64,000 nucleotides of DNA from Streptomyces agglomeratus. Its GTDB lineage: Bacteria > Actinomycetota > Actinomycetes > Streptomycetales > Streptomycetaceae. The position numbers were made by a program, and so were the translations under genes. Shown piece after piece: positions 17,811 through 27,010 of this stretch (position 1 is its first letter; every line of letters starts with the position of its first letter). The stretch spans positions 1,116,001-1,180,000 of the forward strand of contig NZ_MEHJ01000001.1 of assembly GCF_001746415.1 (NCBI RefSeq), given 5' to 3'. Below the pieces are notes generated by a model. That model saw only the letters and a program-made list of their open reading frames with translations, had not been told where the DNA came from and made no database searches.

Positions 17811-18103
17811 GATGTGCGCTCCTGGGGTGGGGGCTGGTGCCGGTGGAAGCCTAGGCCGTCCGTCCCCGGCGCCGCGCGCTGCCGCTCGCCCCCACCGGCT
17901 GCGCACCCGCCCGTCGGGCCGACTTCTGCAACCCACTCATTTACCCTCCGCGATCGGACGGTTACCACTAGCGTGGCCGGATCGCCGCCACCGCGAGGCC
18001 CGACGGCCGGGACCGCCGCGTTCGGCGGCGTGCTTCACGGCCGGCGTCCTCCGATGCCCGCCAGGCAGCGGCCTCGGCCGCTTCGAGGCTCGAAGGAGCA
18101 TGT

Positions 18104-20905
18104 GTGCAGCGGCCGCTTCCCCAGGGGATCGAGTACCTGATCGAGCAGTTCGACGCCTTCGCGGGAAGCCGGAACAGCGGGCGGCGGATACCCGTGGTGC
18201 TGCTGCGCCGCGAGGGGACCGCTTCCGGTGCTTCCGGTGCTTCCGGTGCTTCCGGTGCTTCCGGTGCTTCCGGTGAAGCCACAGCCGCTGCCGCGACCGG
18301 GGACGCGACCGGCACCACAGACACCGCCGACACGACCGGCACCACCGGAGCAGGTCCGCGGTCCGTCATCGTGGGCTACCGGGACCGCCTCTGCGAACAG
18401 GACCTCGACCGTACGACCGACCTGGTCCCGCACGCACTGATCGAGGACGGCGATTTCGCCCCGCGCGCCCCCGAACCCGACGAAGACCCCGCCGACGTGA
18501 CGGAACCGCACGTCGCCCTGCTCGACAGCATCGTCGACCAGCTGGAGAACTCCATGCCGCTCGACGCCGGCGAACTCAGGCTCCCCCGCTTCCACACCTG
18601 CCGGGCGGTGGTGGACATCTCCGTGGGCGCCGGTTCGGCCGCCGGCAAGCGGCGGCGACTGCGGGACGAGCTCTATCACCAACTCCTCGTCCGGCGGCCG
18701 CTCCTGGGAACCCTCGCACGGCTGGCCGGCGCCACCGGCGGCAGCTTCCTGGTGAACATCTGGCTCTCGCTGTTCCAGCTGCTCGTCGTCGGCCTCCCCC
18801 GCCGGATCTACGGACTGTGGCTCAGCCGGCGACGCAGCCTGCGCTGGGTCGGCTCCCGGCGCCCCAAGGGGCCGAACTTCCTGCGCATGGCATTGGCGTT
18901 CACCAGGTCGGGCACTTCCCGGGACAACCACGCCCTGGTCCAGCGCATGCTGCTCATGGCTCTGCTGAACGACCTGAGGAGGGCCGCCAGACCGTCCAGA
19001 CTGTGGGTCTACCGGGCCCGTCGCCAGTGGCCGTTCGTGCTGCTGCTGCCCGCGGTGGGGGAAGAGGGCACTCCCGTACGCCAGTTGCTCGACACGTATG
19101 CGGACATCCTGCGGACCGAGCCGCCGGCCCCGCTGATGGTGCTCGGCGCCCTCGCCAGTGATCCCCCCTCCTACGCCAAGGCGGTGGTGGCCGACCCCCG
19201 GAGCGTGACGGGCGTGGCCGACAAGGTGCACGCGCTGTACGCCCGGAGTTCCGCGTCCGCCGTCTACCTCGTCCCGCTGTCCGCGAGCGACGACGACGGC
19301 CCGGCGGACCGGTGGCTGGACACGAATCCGAAGGTCTCCGTGCGGGCGAACGGCAGGGGCGACTACGTACGCGCTGTGGGCGCGCCGGTCCTGGTGCTCG
19401 CGCTCCTGGCCGGTGTGACGCTGTTCATCAGGGACGAACCCGGGCGGCCGCCGTCGTGCCATGCCGTGGAGAGTGGCGAGATCGTGGGTGTCACGGACGG
19501 ACGGGAGTGCCATCTGGGGGTCGCCGGCCGCGACGACGAACTGCTGGCGCTGGAGAAGCTCGCGGCGAAACAGAACGAGGCGGCCGTGAACAGCGCACGG
19601 CCCTACCGCTCCGTGGTGTTCTTCGCGCCGCTGACGGCGGAGCCGGGTGATTCCACCCCGGTCAGCATCCAGAGCCTGCGGGGCGCCCTGGCCGCACAGG
19701 CCCAGGTGAACGGCCGCGAGGGCGACATCGTGCAGATCCGCCTCCTGATCGCCAACTCCGGCAAGTACTTCGCCTACGGCTCGAAGGGCTCACCGGGCGA
19801 CCCCGATGTCGCCCGGCAGATCATCGACCGGAAGGACCGGGACAAGATCGCGGCGGTCATCGGGATCACGCAGAGCCGTCCCGCGTCGTTCGCCGCCGTG
19901 GAGGCGCTGTCCGCGGCGAACATCCCCGTGATCGGGAACTCCGTCACGGGCAGCAGGATGGTCGACGCGAAATCCTCGTCCTCGTACTTCCAGGTCTCCC
20001 CGACGAACGAGCGCATCGCGGAGATCATGGCCGAGTTCTCCACGCACTCCGAGCAGATCGGCGCGCTGACGACGAAGGCGGACGGCGGCAGGACGGCGGT
20101 CGTGGTCTACGACCCGGACGACGAGTTCTTCAGCGCGGATCTGGGGGCGAAGTTCACGGAGAAGTACAAGGGCGGCCAGACGGTGACCGTCCCGTACTAC
20201 GAGAACCGGAACGGGCAGATCGCCTCGGACGTGGCCAGGAACATCTGCGCCGAGATCCGCGCCACGGACGGCTTCATCGTCTACGCGGGACGTTCCGGGG
20301 AGATGCCGGAGCTGTTCGACGCGCTCCAGGGCAGCGCCGACTGCCGCAAGGAGGACGGCAGGCAGGTCGCCGTCCTCTCCGAGAGCACGGCCGCCAAGTA
20401 CCTCCAGGATCCGGCGGACATGCTGAAGAAGCACGCCGTACTGAAGCCGTACTACCTGATGCTCAACGACTCCAACGGCAAGGAGACCCCGGGCAGCCCC
20501 TACTCGGAGTTCACCTCGCACTTCCGGGGCGTCTTCACGGACGGGGAGGTGCCGGAAGGAAACGCGGCCGGAGCCTACGACGCACTCCGCGTGACCTCCG
20601 AAGTGATCAATTCCGTCTACGCCAACTACAAGACCGTCGAGAACACCGATGCCCGCTTCCAGCCGACGGACGTGTACGCGCGACTGTCGAACCCCGGCAT
20701 CCAGGACTTCTCGGGTGCGTCCGGGCTGCTCTCGCTCGACAGCCGGCACAAGTACCCGCCGAACAAGGCCGTCTACATCCTTGAGCCGCACGTCGACAAG
20801 AGCGTCACCACGCTGATGGCGTGCGGGCTTCTGCCCGACCGGCCCCCCGGCCGGAACAACCCGGGCACCTGGGGGACGGCCGGGAAGACGCACCGCTGCC
20901 CCTGA
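18104..20905 (+). CDS. 933-residue membrane-anchored protein with periplasmic-binding (type 1) C-terminal domain
   Basis: The GTG at 18104 has AAGGAG five bases before it and starts VQRPLPQGIEYLIEQFDAF. Residues 1-210 are cytoplasmic and include a repeat tract (see 18221-18274); 213-235 is hydrophobic (FLVNIWLSLFQLLVVG); 240-420 is an unrecognised basic/alpha-beta region; 425-443 is a clear membrane helix (APVLVLALLAGVTLF). The remaining 490 residues resemble a type 1 periplasmic binding fold as in leucine-binding proteins (AAVIGITQSRPASFAAVEAL, IPVIGNSVTGSRMVD, TAVVVYDPDDEFF, GFIVYAGRSGEMPELFDAL). No transporter partners flank it, so an extracellular sensing role is more likely than transport. 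A known Streptomyces family, but its job is unknown. Confidence 0.72.
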   Translation: MQRPLPQGIEYLIEQFDAFAGSRNSGRRIPVVLLRREGTASGASGASGASGASGASGEATAAAATGDATGTTDTADTTGTTGAGPRSVIVGYRDRLCEQDLDRTTDLVPHALIEDGDFAPRAPEPDEDPADVTEPHVALLDSIVDQLENSMPLDAGELRLPRFHTCRAVVDISVGAGSAAGKRRRLRDELYHQLLVRRPLLGTLARLAGATGGSFLVNIWLSLFQLLVVGLPRRIYGLWLSRRRSLRWVGSRRPKGPNFLRMALAFTRSGTSRDNHALVQRMLLMALLNDLRRAARPSRLWVYRARRQWPFVLLLPAVGEEGTPVRQLLDTYADILRTEPPAPLMVLGALASDPPSYAKAVVADPRSVTGVADKVHALYARSSASAVYLVPLSASDDDGPADRWLDTNPKVSVRANGRGDYVRAVGAPVLVLALLAGVTLFIRDEPGRPPSCHAVESGEIVGVTDGRECHLGVAGRDDELLALEKLAAKQNEAAVNSARPYRSVVFFAPLTAEPGDSTPVSIQSLRGALAAQAQVNGREGDIVQIRLLIANSGKYFAYGSKGSPGDPDVARQIIDRKDRDKIAAVIGITQSRPASFAAVEALSAANIPVIGNSVTGSRMVDAKSSSSYFQVSPTNERIAEIMAEFSTHSEQIGALTTKADGGRTAVVVYDPDDEFFSADLGAKFTEKYKGGQTVTVPYYENRNGQIASDVARNICAEIRATDGFIVYAGRSGEMPELFDALQGSADCRKEDGRQVAVLSESTAAKYLQDPADMLKKHAVLKPYYLMLNDSNGKETPGSPYSEFTSHFRGVFTDGEVPEGNAAGAYDALRVTSEVINSVYANYKTVENTDARFQPTDVYARLSNPGIQDFSGASGLLSLDSRHKYPPNKAVYILEPHVDKSVTTLMACGLLPDRPPGRNNPGTWGTAGKTHRCP
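18221..18274. repeat. six copies of a 9-base repeat inside the binding-protein gene
   Basis: GCTTCCGGT is repeated six times without interruption and encodes an Ala-Ser-Gly tract at about residues 40-57. As a multiple of three it can change copy number without breaking the frame. Confidence 0.95.
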
Positions 20906-20977
20906 GTACGGGCCGGCGGCCGGGTGGCTTCCGGTGGGCCTCGTCCCGAGCGCCCACCGGCCGGGGCTGCCCAGGGG

Positions 20978-21301
20978 CTATCTGTGCAGGTTCAGCGTGG
21001 GCGCGAGCACGATGTCCACGCCCTTCCGGCGGACCTCGGCCGCGAGCAGGCCGCCGAACGCCTCGACGAGACTCTCGTCCCACATCGCGCCGAGCGCCGA
21101 GGCGGACGGGAGCAGTACGGACGTCTTCCTCTCGTCCCAGGCCTCGCCCCGGACACCGGCGGGCCCGTCGGACGCCGTCATGTGCCCCAGGGCCGTCGCC
21201 GGTTCGGCGCGGGTGCGCCAGGTGGTGGCCCCCGTGAGCAGGCGCACCTTCTGCCCGAGGTCGAGCTTGTCCAGCAGCCGGTCGATCTCTTCTTCCGTCA
21301 T
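20978..21301 (-). pseudogene. truncated GH3 beta-glucosidase (N-terminal 107 codons only)
   Basis: From the ATG at 21301 the frame reads MTEEEIDRLLDKLDLGQK, then TASDGPAGVRG and GVDIVLAPTLNLHR, the opening of a GH3 beta-glucosidase. An in-frame TAG falls exactly where the family has Ser in LNLHRSPLGGRHFE; three further codons (PLG) still match before similarity ends. So the gene carries a nonsense codon and has lost about 600 C-terminal codons, including the nucleophile. An intact LacI-type palindrome remains upstream. It lies in the beta-glucan locus and the lost enzyme probably hydrolysed gluco-oligosaccharides in the cytoplasm. Confidence 0.82.
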
Positions 21302-21320
21302 GTGTCCGCCTCCCCCGCGC

Positions 21321-21344
21321 TCTTGGGAGAGCGCTCTCCCAAGA
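21321..21344. promoter_or_regulatory. 24-base perfect palindrome, LacI/CebR-type operator
   Basis: The half-site TCTTGGGAGAGC is followed directly by its exact complement. The core TGGGAG-N-CTCCCA resembles CebR/BglR-type operators before Streptomyces beta-glucosidase genes. It lies 20 bases upstream of the truncated GH3 start, so it would have controlled that gene. Confidence 0.75.
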
Positions 21345-21387
21345 GGATGGCCGGGGCCCGTCAACGGACCGATGCAGGCATGCCGAA

Positions 21388-21426
21388 CGGCACGGCGGTG
21401 GGGCTCAGGGCCCCGCCGCCGTGCCG
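21388..21426 (-). terminator. strong hairpin downstream of the GH16 gene
   Basis: A 17-base stem (one G-U pair) with a five-base loop lies just past the GH16 stop codon: arms at 21388-21404 and 21410-21426. Confidence 0.75.
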
Positions 21427-21487
21427 GGCGGTGAGGTGGTACCGGTCCGAGGACTCCCGGAGCGGCAGCGACCCCGTGGTCACCGGG

Positions 21488-22783
21488 TCACCGGGTCACC
21501 GTCCACTTCTGGTGGGCGGCCCCGGTGCAGGTCCATATCCGCAACCGCGTGCCGTTGGCCGAGCTGCCGCCGGAGGCGTCGAGGCACTTGTCGGCCCGTG
21601 GGTTGACGATGTCCCTGGCTTCGGGGGTGGCCCATTGCTGGGCGGCGGTGCCATTGCAGTCCCAGAGCTGGACCGGCGTACCGTCGGCCGTACCTCCCGA
21701 CGCCACGTCCAGACACTTGCCGAGCGCGCGGATGGTGCCGTCGGAGCCCACGCTCCAGCGCTGGGCGGCGGTGCCGTTGCAGTCGTAGAGCTGCACGGGG
21801 GTGCCGTTGGCGGTGTTGGCTCCGGGCACGTCCACGCACTTGCCGCCGATGCCGGTGATGGGACCGCCGCCGCCCGGCTGACCGCTGTCGGTTCTGACGC
21901 GGACGTAGTCGACGAGGAGCTGCTGGGGGAAGACGGTGCTCCCATTGGGGTCTCCGGGCCAGTAGCCGCCGACCGCGAGGTTGAGGATCAGGAAGAAGGG
22001 CTTGTTGAAGACCCATTGTTTTCCACCGAGGTCGGCGGGTGTGCGCCGCTGGTAGACGGTCCCGTCGACGGACCACGTGATCGCGTTCGGGCTCCAGTCG
22101 ACGGCGAAGGTGTGGAAGGCGTCGGCGAACGCCTGGCCGCCGGGCAGGGTGTACCCGGCGCCGATGCCGCCCGAGCCGGAGTACCCGGGGCCGTGGAGCG
22201 TGCCGTGGACCGTGGAGGGTTCGAAGCCGACGTTCTCCATGACGTCGATCTCACCGGAGGCGGGCCAGCCCACCTGGCCGATGTCGCTGCCCAGCATCCA
22301 GAAGGCGGGCCACATCCCCTGTCCGCGCGGGATCTTCATCCGGGCCTCGACACGGCCGTACGTCGTGGTGAACCTGCCGGCCGTGTTGAGTCGCGCGGAG
22401 GTGTACTCGCACCTTCCGTACCAGCACTGGTAGTTGCCCGGGTTCTCACGGCGGGCGGTGATGGCGAGGTGTCCCTGGCCGTCGAGGGCGGCGTTGCGGC
22501 TGCCCGCCGTGTAGTACTGCCGCTCGTGGTTGTTGACGTTGTCTCCGGTCTCGGTCTGCCACTTGCCGCCGTCGACGGCGGAGCCCGCGGGCCCGTCGAA
22601 CTCGTCGGAGAAGGTGACGGCGGCCGCCGCCGCGGGCGCGGGGGGCTGGGTGGCCGCCGAGGGAGCTGAGGGCCGCACGGACGGCGCGGGCGCACCCTGT
22701 GCGAGTCCGGTGGACAGCGATGCGAGTGCGAGGACCGAGACGAAGGACAGCAGCAGGCGTCGGGGCAGGCGTGGGGGGTGCAT
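21488..22783 (-). CDS. secreted GH16 endo-beta-1,3-glucanase with ricin-type lectin (CBM13)
   Basis: Exported laminarinase-type enzyme, 431 residues. The ATG at 22783 has GGGAGAG upstream and starts a Sec signal (MHPPRLPRRLLLSFVSVLALASL) cleaved after about residue 30. The GH16 domain covers about 56-298, with catalytic GEIDVMENVG (nucleophile Glu178, acid/base Glu183). After a Gly/Pro linker, 308-431 is a ricin-B trefoil with QxW repeats (QLYDCNGTAAQRW, QLWDCNGTAAQQW, LRIWTCTGAAHQKW). It should cut beta-1,3-glucans of fungal walls or laminarin, the lectin anchoring it to polymer. It is likely co-expressed with the NLP gene and the GH30 gene upstream. Confidence 0.93.
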   Translation of the reverse strand: MHPPRLPRRLLLSFVSVLALASLSTGLAQGAPAPSVRPSAPSAATQPPAPAAAAAVTFSDEFDGPAGSAVDGGKWQTETGDNVNNHERQYYTAGSRNAALDGQGHLAITARRENPGNYQCWYGRCEYTSARLNTAGRFTTTYGRVEARMKIPRGQGMWPAFWMLGSDIGQVGWPASGEIDVMENVGFEPSTVHGTLHGPGYSGSGGIGAGYTLPGGQAFADAFHTFAVDWSPNAITWSVDGTVYQRRTPADLGGKQWVFNKPFFLILNLAVGGYWPGDPNGSTVFPQQLLVDYVRVRTDSGQPGGGGPITGIGGKCVDVPGANTANGTPVQLYDCNGTAAQRWSVGSDGTIRALGKCLDVASGGTADGTPVQLWDCNGTAAQQWATPEARDIVNPRADKCLDASGGSSANGTRLRIWTCTGAAHQKWTVTR

Positions 22784-22816
22784 GACTCTCCCTTGCTTCA
22801 CTGTGTGATCAGGGCT

Positions 22817-22844
22817 GGGACGGTCCGCCGGGGCGAGCCGTCCC
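22817..22844 (-). terminator. weak hairpin after the NLP gene
   Basis: GGGACGG and its complement CCGTCCC form a 7-base stem in the 73 bases between the NLP stop and the GH16 start. It may terminate or only attenuate read-through. Confidence 0.35.
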
Positions 22845-22856
22845 GGGCGCCGGGCA

Positions 22857-23639
22857 TCAGGCGTGGGGGTCGAACGGGATGCCGGCCGGTTTGGCCTTCT
22901 CCAGGTGGTAGGTGAAGTTGCCGTCCTTCAGGCCGAAGACGGCACTGCCGAAACCGGCCCGGCTCAGCTTGTCGCGGAGACCGGCGGGGTAGCCGTTCCA
23001 GCCGACCAGGCCGGGGAACTGCCAACTGCGGTGGTGGTTCTCCGGCGGCTCGTCGGCGGCGTTCGCGGGGCGGAAGCAGTGGGTGCCGGCTCCGTCCTTG
23101 TGGTAGACGACCTTGGGGTGCGTTCCGTCCCACCTGATCCGGTCACGGCTGTGGATGTCGAACCTGCCGTGGGCGGAGGTGGAGACGTACTGCGCCTGGT
23201 TGTCCCGGACCCAGACGACGACGTGCTCCCAGTCGTGACGGTGGCCGCCGAGCCCGCTTCCGGCCACGGCCTGGTCCTTCTCGAAATAGAGGCCGTACAT
23301 GATGGCGCAGCAGCCGTGGTTGCACTTGTGGCGCGCGTATCCGTTGGTGCTGCCGAGGTCCCAAAAATCGCGGCACTGCCCGTTGAGCGCGCCGCTCGGG
23401 TTGAGGCCCGTGGCGACGGTCCCGTCCGGGCCGATGGCGGGCGTCGGATAGCAGCCGTCGGTGTCGTAGTCGAAGGCCGGCTGGAACGTCTGCTCCAGGC
23501 CGTCCGCGGCGGCGGGCAGGGCCGGCGGCGGAGCGGCTCGGGCGCTGCCCGGGAGGGCGAGGACGAGTGCGAGGGTGCTGCCGAGGACGAGCGATGTCCG
23601 GCGAATCCGCGAGCTGCTGATCAACTGTGTCCTCCTCAT
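22857..23639 (-). CDS. NPP1/NLP family secreted protein (necrosis and ethylene-inducing-like)
   Basis: A 260-residue exported protein starting MRRTQLISSSRIRRTSLVLG with a Sec signal ending near ARAAPPP. It carries the NLP heptapeptide core GHRHDWE at residues 132-138, whose His/Asp/Glu bind a divalent cation, and the flanking pattern CAIMYGLYFEKDQ and HDWEHVVVWV. NLPs from plant-associated microbes bind plant sphingolipids and lyse eudicot membranes; in bacteria many are of unknown role. Six or more Cys (CYPTP, QCRDF, KCNHGCC) suggest disulfides. Here it sits between two beta-glucanase genes, so it may act in attack on plant, oomycete or fungal tissue. Confidence 0.9.
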   Translation of the reverse strand: MRRTQLISSSRIRRTSLVLGSTLALVLALPGSARAAPPPALPAAADGLEQTFQPAFDYDTDGCYPTPAIGPDGTVATGLNPSGALNGQCRDFWDLGSTNGYARHKCNHGCCAIMYGLYFEKDQAVAGSGLGGHRHDWEHVVVWVRDNQAQYVSTSAHGRFDIHSRDRIRWDGTHPKVVYHKDGAGTHCFRPANAADEPPENHHRSWQFPGLVGWNGYPAGLRDKLSRAGFGSAVFGLKDGNFTYHLEKAKPAGIPFDPHA

Positions 23640-23715
23640 CGACGTGCTGTGGGGTGCGCGGGATGTGGCTTTCCTCCTCCGTGCGCGGAGGAGGAACGTC
23701 GTCGGGAGCGGCGCC

Positions 23716-25617
23716 CTACCGCAGCTGCCACTTCTGGTTGGCGGCGCCTGTGCAGGTCCAGATCTGGGCCCGGGTCCCGTTCGCGGAGGAGTTGTCGGAG
23801 GCGTCCAGACATTTGTCGGCGGGTACGTTCACCAGGTCCCCGGCGGCAGCCGCGTGGTGCCACTGCTGCGCCCCCGAGCCGTTGCAGCCGTAGAGCTGGA
23901 CCTTCGCGCCGTCCGCCGTCGAGGCCGATGTCACGTCCAGGCATTTGCCGAGGGCCTGCACGGAGCCGTCGGAACGAACGGTCCAGCGCTGCGCGGCGGA
24001 ACCGTTGCAGTCCCACAGCTGGACCGGCGTGCCGTCGGCGCCGGAACCGCCGGCCACGTCTAGGCACTTGCCGCCGAGGCCCACCAGGGCGCCGGTCCGC
24101 TCCGTGCCGCCGGTCTGCGCGCCCGTCCAGGTGAAGGTCGCCGACGTCCTGCCCGGCAGGGAGTACGTGTAACGCTGACCGCCCCAGTTGACGGTCATGG
24201 TCTGCGCGGCGGAGGAGTCGTTGTACGCGATCAGCGCCTTGGAGCCGTCGGGGTTGCGCCAGGCCACGTTCGGGACGGTCGCGCTCGCCGTGGAGGCGAT
24301 CCGGTGGGCGCCGGGCCGCACGAACTTGGTGAGGTGACCCATCGTGTAGTACTCGACGGTGTAGTCGACCTGTCCGTGGCGCGCGTCGCCGTTGTGGACG
24401 GTGATCAGGCCGTCGCAGGTGCCGCAGCCGCCGTTGTGCGGGCCTCTGTTCTGGTCGACCGCCAGGGACCACTTGGTCACCGACTTCGCCCAGTTGCGGG
24501 TGTAGTCGATGATGTTCATCATGTCCTCGCGCTGCTGGTTCGCGATCCAGGTTCCGCCGGAGTGCTCGGTCTGGAAGGCGTCCAGCTGCGGGTACTGATC
24601 GTGGACTTCGCTCTGCCTGGTGACACTGCCGCCGTACCCGTGCCAGGCGATCCCGCCGAAGTTGGGGTGGCTGCGCACCGCCGGATCGTCGACGGTCCGG
24701 GATGCGTACGCGTCGTAGGTGTCCCAGTTCCAGTCGTGCGCCAGGACCTTGGTCGGCAGGCCGGCCGCCTGTAGCCCGGGCAGCAGTTCTTCCTTGGTGA
24801 AGTACGCGAGACCCGAGGCGTTCCAGCTCATCGACGGGTAGCCGGCGCAGCAGGTCGGCTCGTTCTGGGGCGTGACGTAGTCGACCGGCACGCCGTGGTC
24901 GCGCCATGACTGGAGGTACTTCACGAAGTAGTCCGCGTACGTGCCGTAGTTCTCGGCCTTCAGCCAGCCTCCGTTGAGCTGTCCGCTGTCCTTCATCCAG
25001 GCGGGAGCCGTCCAGGGAGAGGCGACCGTGGTGAGGGCGGGGTTGAGCTGCTTGGCCTGTTTCGTCAGCGGCAGCACGTCCTGAAGGTCGTGCGCCAGCG
25101 AGAACCTGACCAGTGTGGGGTCGCTCTGGCCGGGCGGCAGGTCGTTGTACGTGTAGCCGAAGCGAGCCAGGTCCGAGCCGCCCATGGGGTTGCGGACGAA
25201 GGACAGGCCGATGCCCTCGGTGGGCGAGAACAGCTTCTTCATCGTGGCGTCGCGCGTCGTCTGCGACAGCGCGCCGGAGCCCTTCATCAGCCAGGCGGCG
25301 GTGTCGGTGAAGGACGCGCCGCCGCCGGTGAAGGTCTGATAGCGCGTGTTCTCGTCGACGGTGATGTTCGTGCCGCCACCACCGTTGCCGGACTGGAAGG
25401 TCACGGGGCTTTGCTGCTGGAGACCGCGGGTCACGTGGCGGCCGCCGCTGTCGTCGGTCGTCGTGAGCCAGATGCCCACCTGCTCACCGGCGGCTTGGGC
25501 GGTGCCTTCGGAAAGGCCGGTGAGGCCGGTGAGGCTCGCGGTCGTGAGAACACCCGTCAGGAGCAGTCGCGTCAGCCGGGCCGGTCTCCGAACCGGCTTG
25601 CCCGTCGATCTGATCAT
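23716..25617 (-). CDS. secreted GH30 endo-beta-1,6-glucanase/galactanase-like enzyme with ricin-type lectin
   Basis: Exported glycosidase of 633 residues. The ATG at 25617 is used; a TTG six bases upstream lies too near the GAAGGG ribosome site. A Sec signal ends near AQAAGEQ. The GH30 TIM barrel (about 75-480) shows FTGGGASFTDTAAWL, FVRNPMGGSDLA, WTAPAWMK, acid/base Glu253 in TPQNEP and nucleophile Glu351 in FQTEHSGGTW. A small beta domain follows and residues 507-633 are a ricin-B trefoil. Relatives cut beta-1,6-glucan of fungal and oomycete walls, which would complement the GH16 enzyme; beta-1,6-galactan is an alternative. Divergent from the LacI gene. Confidence 0.9.
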   Translation of the reverse strand: MIRSTGKPVRRPARLTRLLLTGVLTTASLTGLTGLSEGTAQAAGEQVGIWLTTTDDSGGRHVTRGLQQQSPVTFQSGNGGGGTNITVDENTRYQTFTGGGASFTDTAAWLMKGSGALSQTTRDATMKKLFSPTEGIGLSFVRNPMGGSDLARFGYTYNDLPPGQSDPTLVRFSLAHDLQDVLPLTKQAKQLNPALTTVASPWTAPAWMKDSGQLNGGWLKAENYGTYADYFVKYLQSWRDHGVPVDYVTPQNEPTCCAGYPSMSWNASGLAYFTKEELLPGLQAAGLPTKVLAHDWNWDTYDAYASRTVDDPAVRSHPNFGGIAWHGYGGSVTRQSEVHDQYPQLDAFQTEHSGGTWIANQQREDMMNIIDYTRNWAKSVTKWSLAVDQNRGPHNGGCGTCDGLITVHNGDARHGQVDYTVEYYTMGHLTKFVRPGAHRIASTASATVPNVAWRNPDGSKALIAYNDSSAAQTMTVNWGGQRYTYSLPGRTSATFTWTGAQTGGTERTGALVGLGGKCLDVAGGSGADGTPVQLWDCNGSAAQRWTVRSDGSVQALGKCLDVTSASTADGAKVQLYGCNGSGAQQWHHAAAAGDLVNVPADKCLDASDNSSANGTRAQIWTCTGAANQKWQLR

Positions 25618-25831
25618 GGTCAACTGCCCTTCTCGGCACGGTGGGGGGCGTGGGAAGTGGTGCCACGGATCGAGGCGTGAGTGAACTCCCGATGCGTACG
25701 CGCGTCAAGACTCCGCACATTCATTTCCTGAACGCACAAGGTCCTTTGCCGCGCGGGGACTTGGGAATTTTTCGATGTCCTGTGTGAAGTCTTGACGACA
25801 GGGCGGCCCGCATGTTGACTCGCCGCACCAG

Positions 25832-25862
25832 CCGGAACCGGTACCGGAACCGGTACCGGAAC
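25832..25862. repeat. 12-base tandem repeat in the GH30/LacI divergent promoter region
   Basis: CCGGAACCGGTA is repeated 2.6 times just upstream of the LacI start. Because the unit contains the palindrome ACCGGT, overlapping dyads result; it could serve the regulator or form structure. Confidence 0.6.
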
Positions 25863-25881
25863 CCGACGCAAAGGCGCACGC

Positions 25882-26862
25882 ATGCGAGCCACCATCGCCG
25901 ACGTCGCACGTCAGGCGGGAGTCAGCAAGACAACGGTCTCCCGTGTGCTCAACACCCGGGCGGACGTCGACGCCAGTACCGCCGCCCGTGTTCGTGAAGT
26001 GATCGACGCACTCGGCTACGTCCCCAGCTCCGGGGCCGTGGGCCTGGCCCGCGGCAGCAGCCGCACCATCGCCATGTTGACGCCGCCCCTCACCTGGCCG
26101 TGGATGGGCGAGGTGCTCCAGGGTGTGGCCGACACCGTCGAGGCGGCCGGCTACGGACTGCTGCTGTTCAGCTGCAACCGGGGCGCCGACTCCGTCAGGC
26201 ACTTCACCGGTCAGGTCTCCGCCCGTGCCTTCGACGGGCTCCTGGTCATCGAACCGGAGAACACCCTCGGCACCATCGCCGAGATGTACCGCAAGGGGCT
26301 GCCCGTCGTCCTCATCGACGACCGCGGCCGCCACCCGGCGTTCCCGTCCGTGGCCACCACCAACCGCGAAGGCGGCGCGTCCGCCGCACGGCATCTGCTC
26401 GACTCCGGCCGCACCAAACCCCTGGTCCTCACCGGCCGCCGCGACTTCGGCTGCGTACGCGACCGACTGGCCGGGTTCTCGGGGGTCCTGCCCACCGACC
26501 TCGTCGTCGAAGGCGAGTTCACTGAGGAGTCCGGCCGCCACGGTGTCGAGCGGGCCCTCGCCCAAGGGCGGGATTTCGACTGCGTCTTCGCGCACAACGA
26601 CCTGATCGCCGCAGGCGCGTTGCGGGCCCTGCGGGAAACCGGCCGCACCGTCCCCGACGACATCGCCGTCGTCGGCTTCGACGACCTCCCGATCGCCCGT
26701 CACACCGAGCCGCCCCTGACCACGGTTCGCCAGCCCATGCGGCAGATGGGGGAAACAGCCGCCCGGCTCCTCCTCACCGGACTCGGGGGCGAGACACTCC
26801 CCGCGGTGCCCGTGGTGCTGCCCACCGAGCTGGTCGTCCGACGCTCCGCGCCCTGCCCCTGA
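25882..26862 (+). CDS. LacI-family transcriptional regulator of the beta-glucan locus
   Basis: A 326-residue repressor. Residues 3-50 are the LacI HTH and hinge (ATIADVARQAGVSKTTVSRVLN, then VREVIDALGYVPS), followed by a type 1 periplasmic-like effector domain (IAMLTPPLTWPWMGEVLQG, GLLVIEPENT, DCVFAHNDLIAAGALRAL, VVGFDDLPIARHTEPPLTTV). It lies between the divergent GH30 gene and the GH3 gene downstream in the same direction, so it most likely controls both in response to a glucan-derived oligosaccharide. The ligand is inferred from context. Confidence 0.9.
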   Translation: MRATIADVARQAGVSKTTVSRVLNTRADVDASTAARVREVIDALGYVPSSGAVGLARGSSRTIAMLTPPLTWPWMGEVLQGVADTVEAAGYGLLLFSCNRGADSVRHFTGQVSARAFDGLLVIEPENTLGTIAEMYRKGLPVVLIDDRGRHPAFPSVATTNREGGASAARHLLDSGRTKPLVLTGRRDFGCVRDRLAGFSGVLPTDLVVEGEFTEESGRHGVERALAQGRDFDCVFAHNDLIAAGALRALRETGRTVPDDIAVVGFDDLPIARHTEPPLTTVRQPMRQMGETAARLLLTGLGGETLPAVPVVLPTELVVRRSAPCP

Positions 26863-27010
26863 GGGGCCGCTCCTCAGCCTGATACGGCGGTCCGGCTGAT
26901 CAGCAGGATCTGGCTGATCCGGCTGTTACGTCTGTTCCGGCTGTTGCGGCAGAAGCGCACTGCCGGCCTCCTCCCCGCCCCCTTCCCGTCCCCTTCGTCA
27001 AGGAGTTGTC

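Noticed and set aside
18221..18274. Repeat array considered as a CRISPR-like element
   Set aside because: Units are contiguous 9-mers without spacers and lie within a coding frame.
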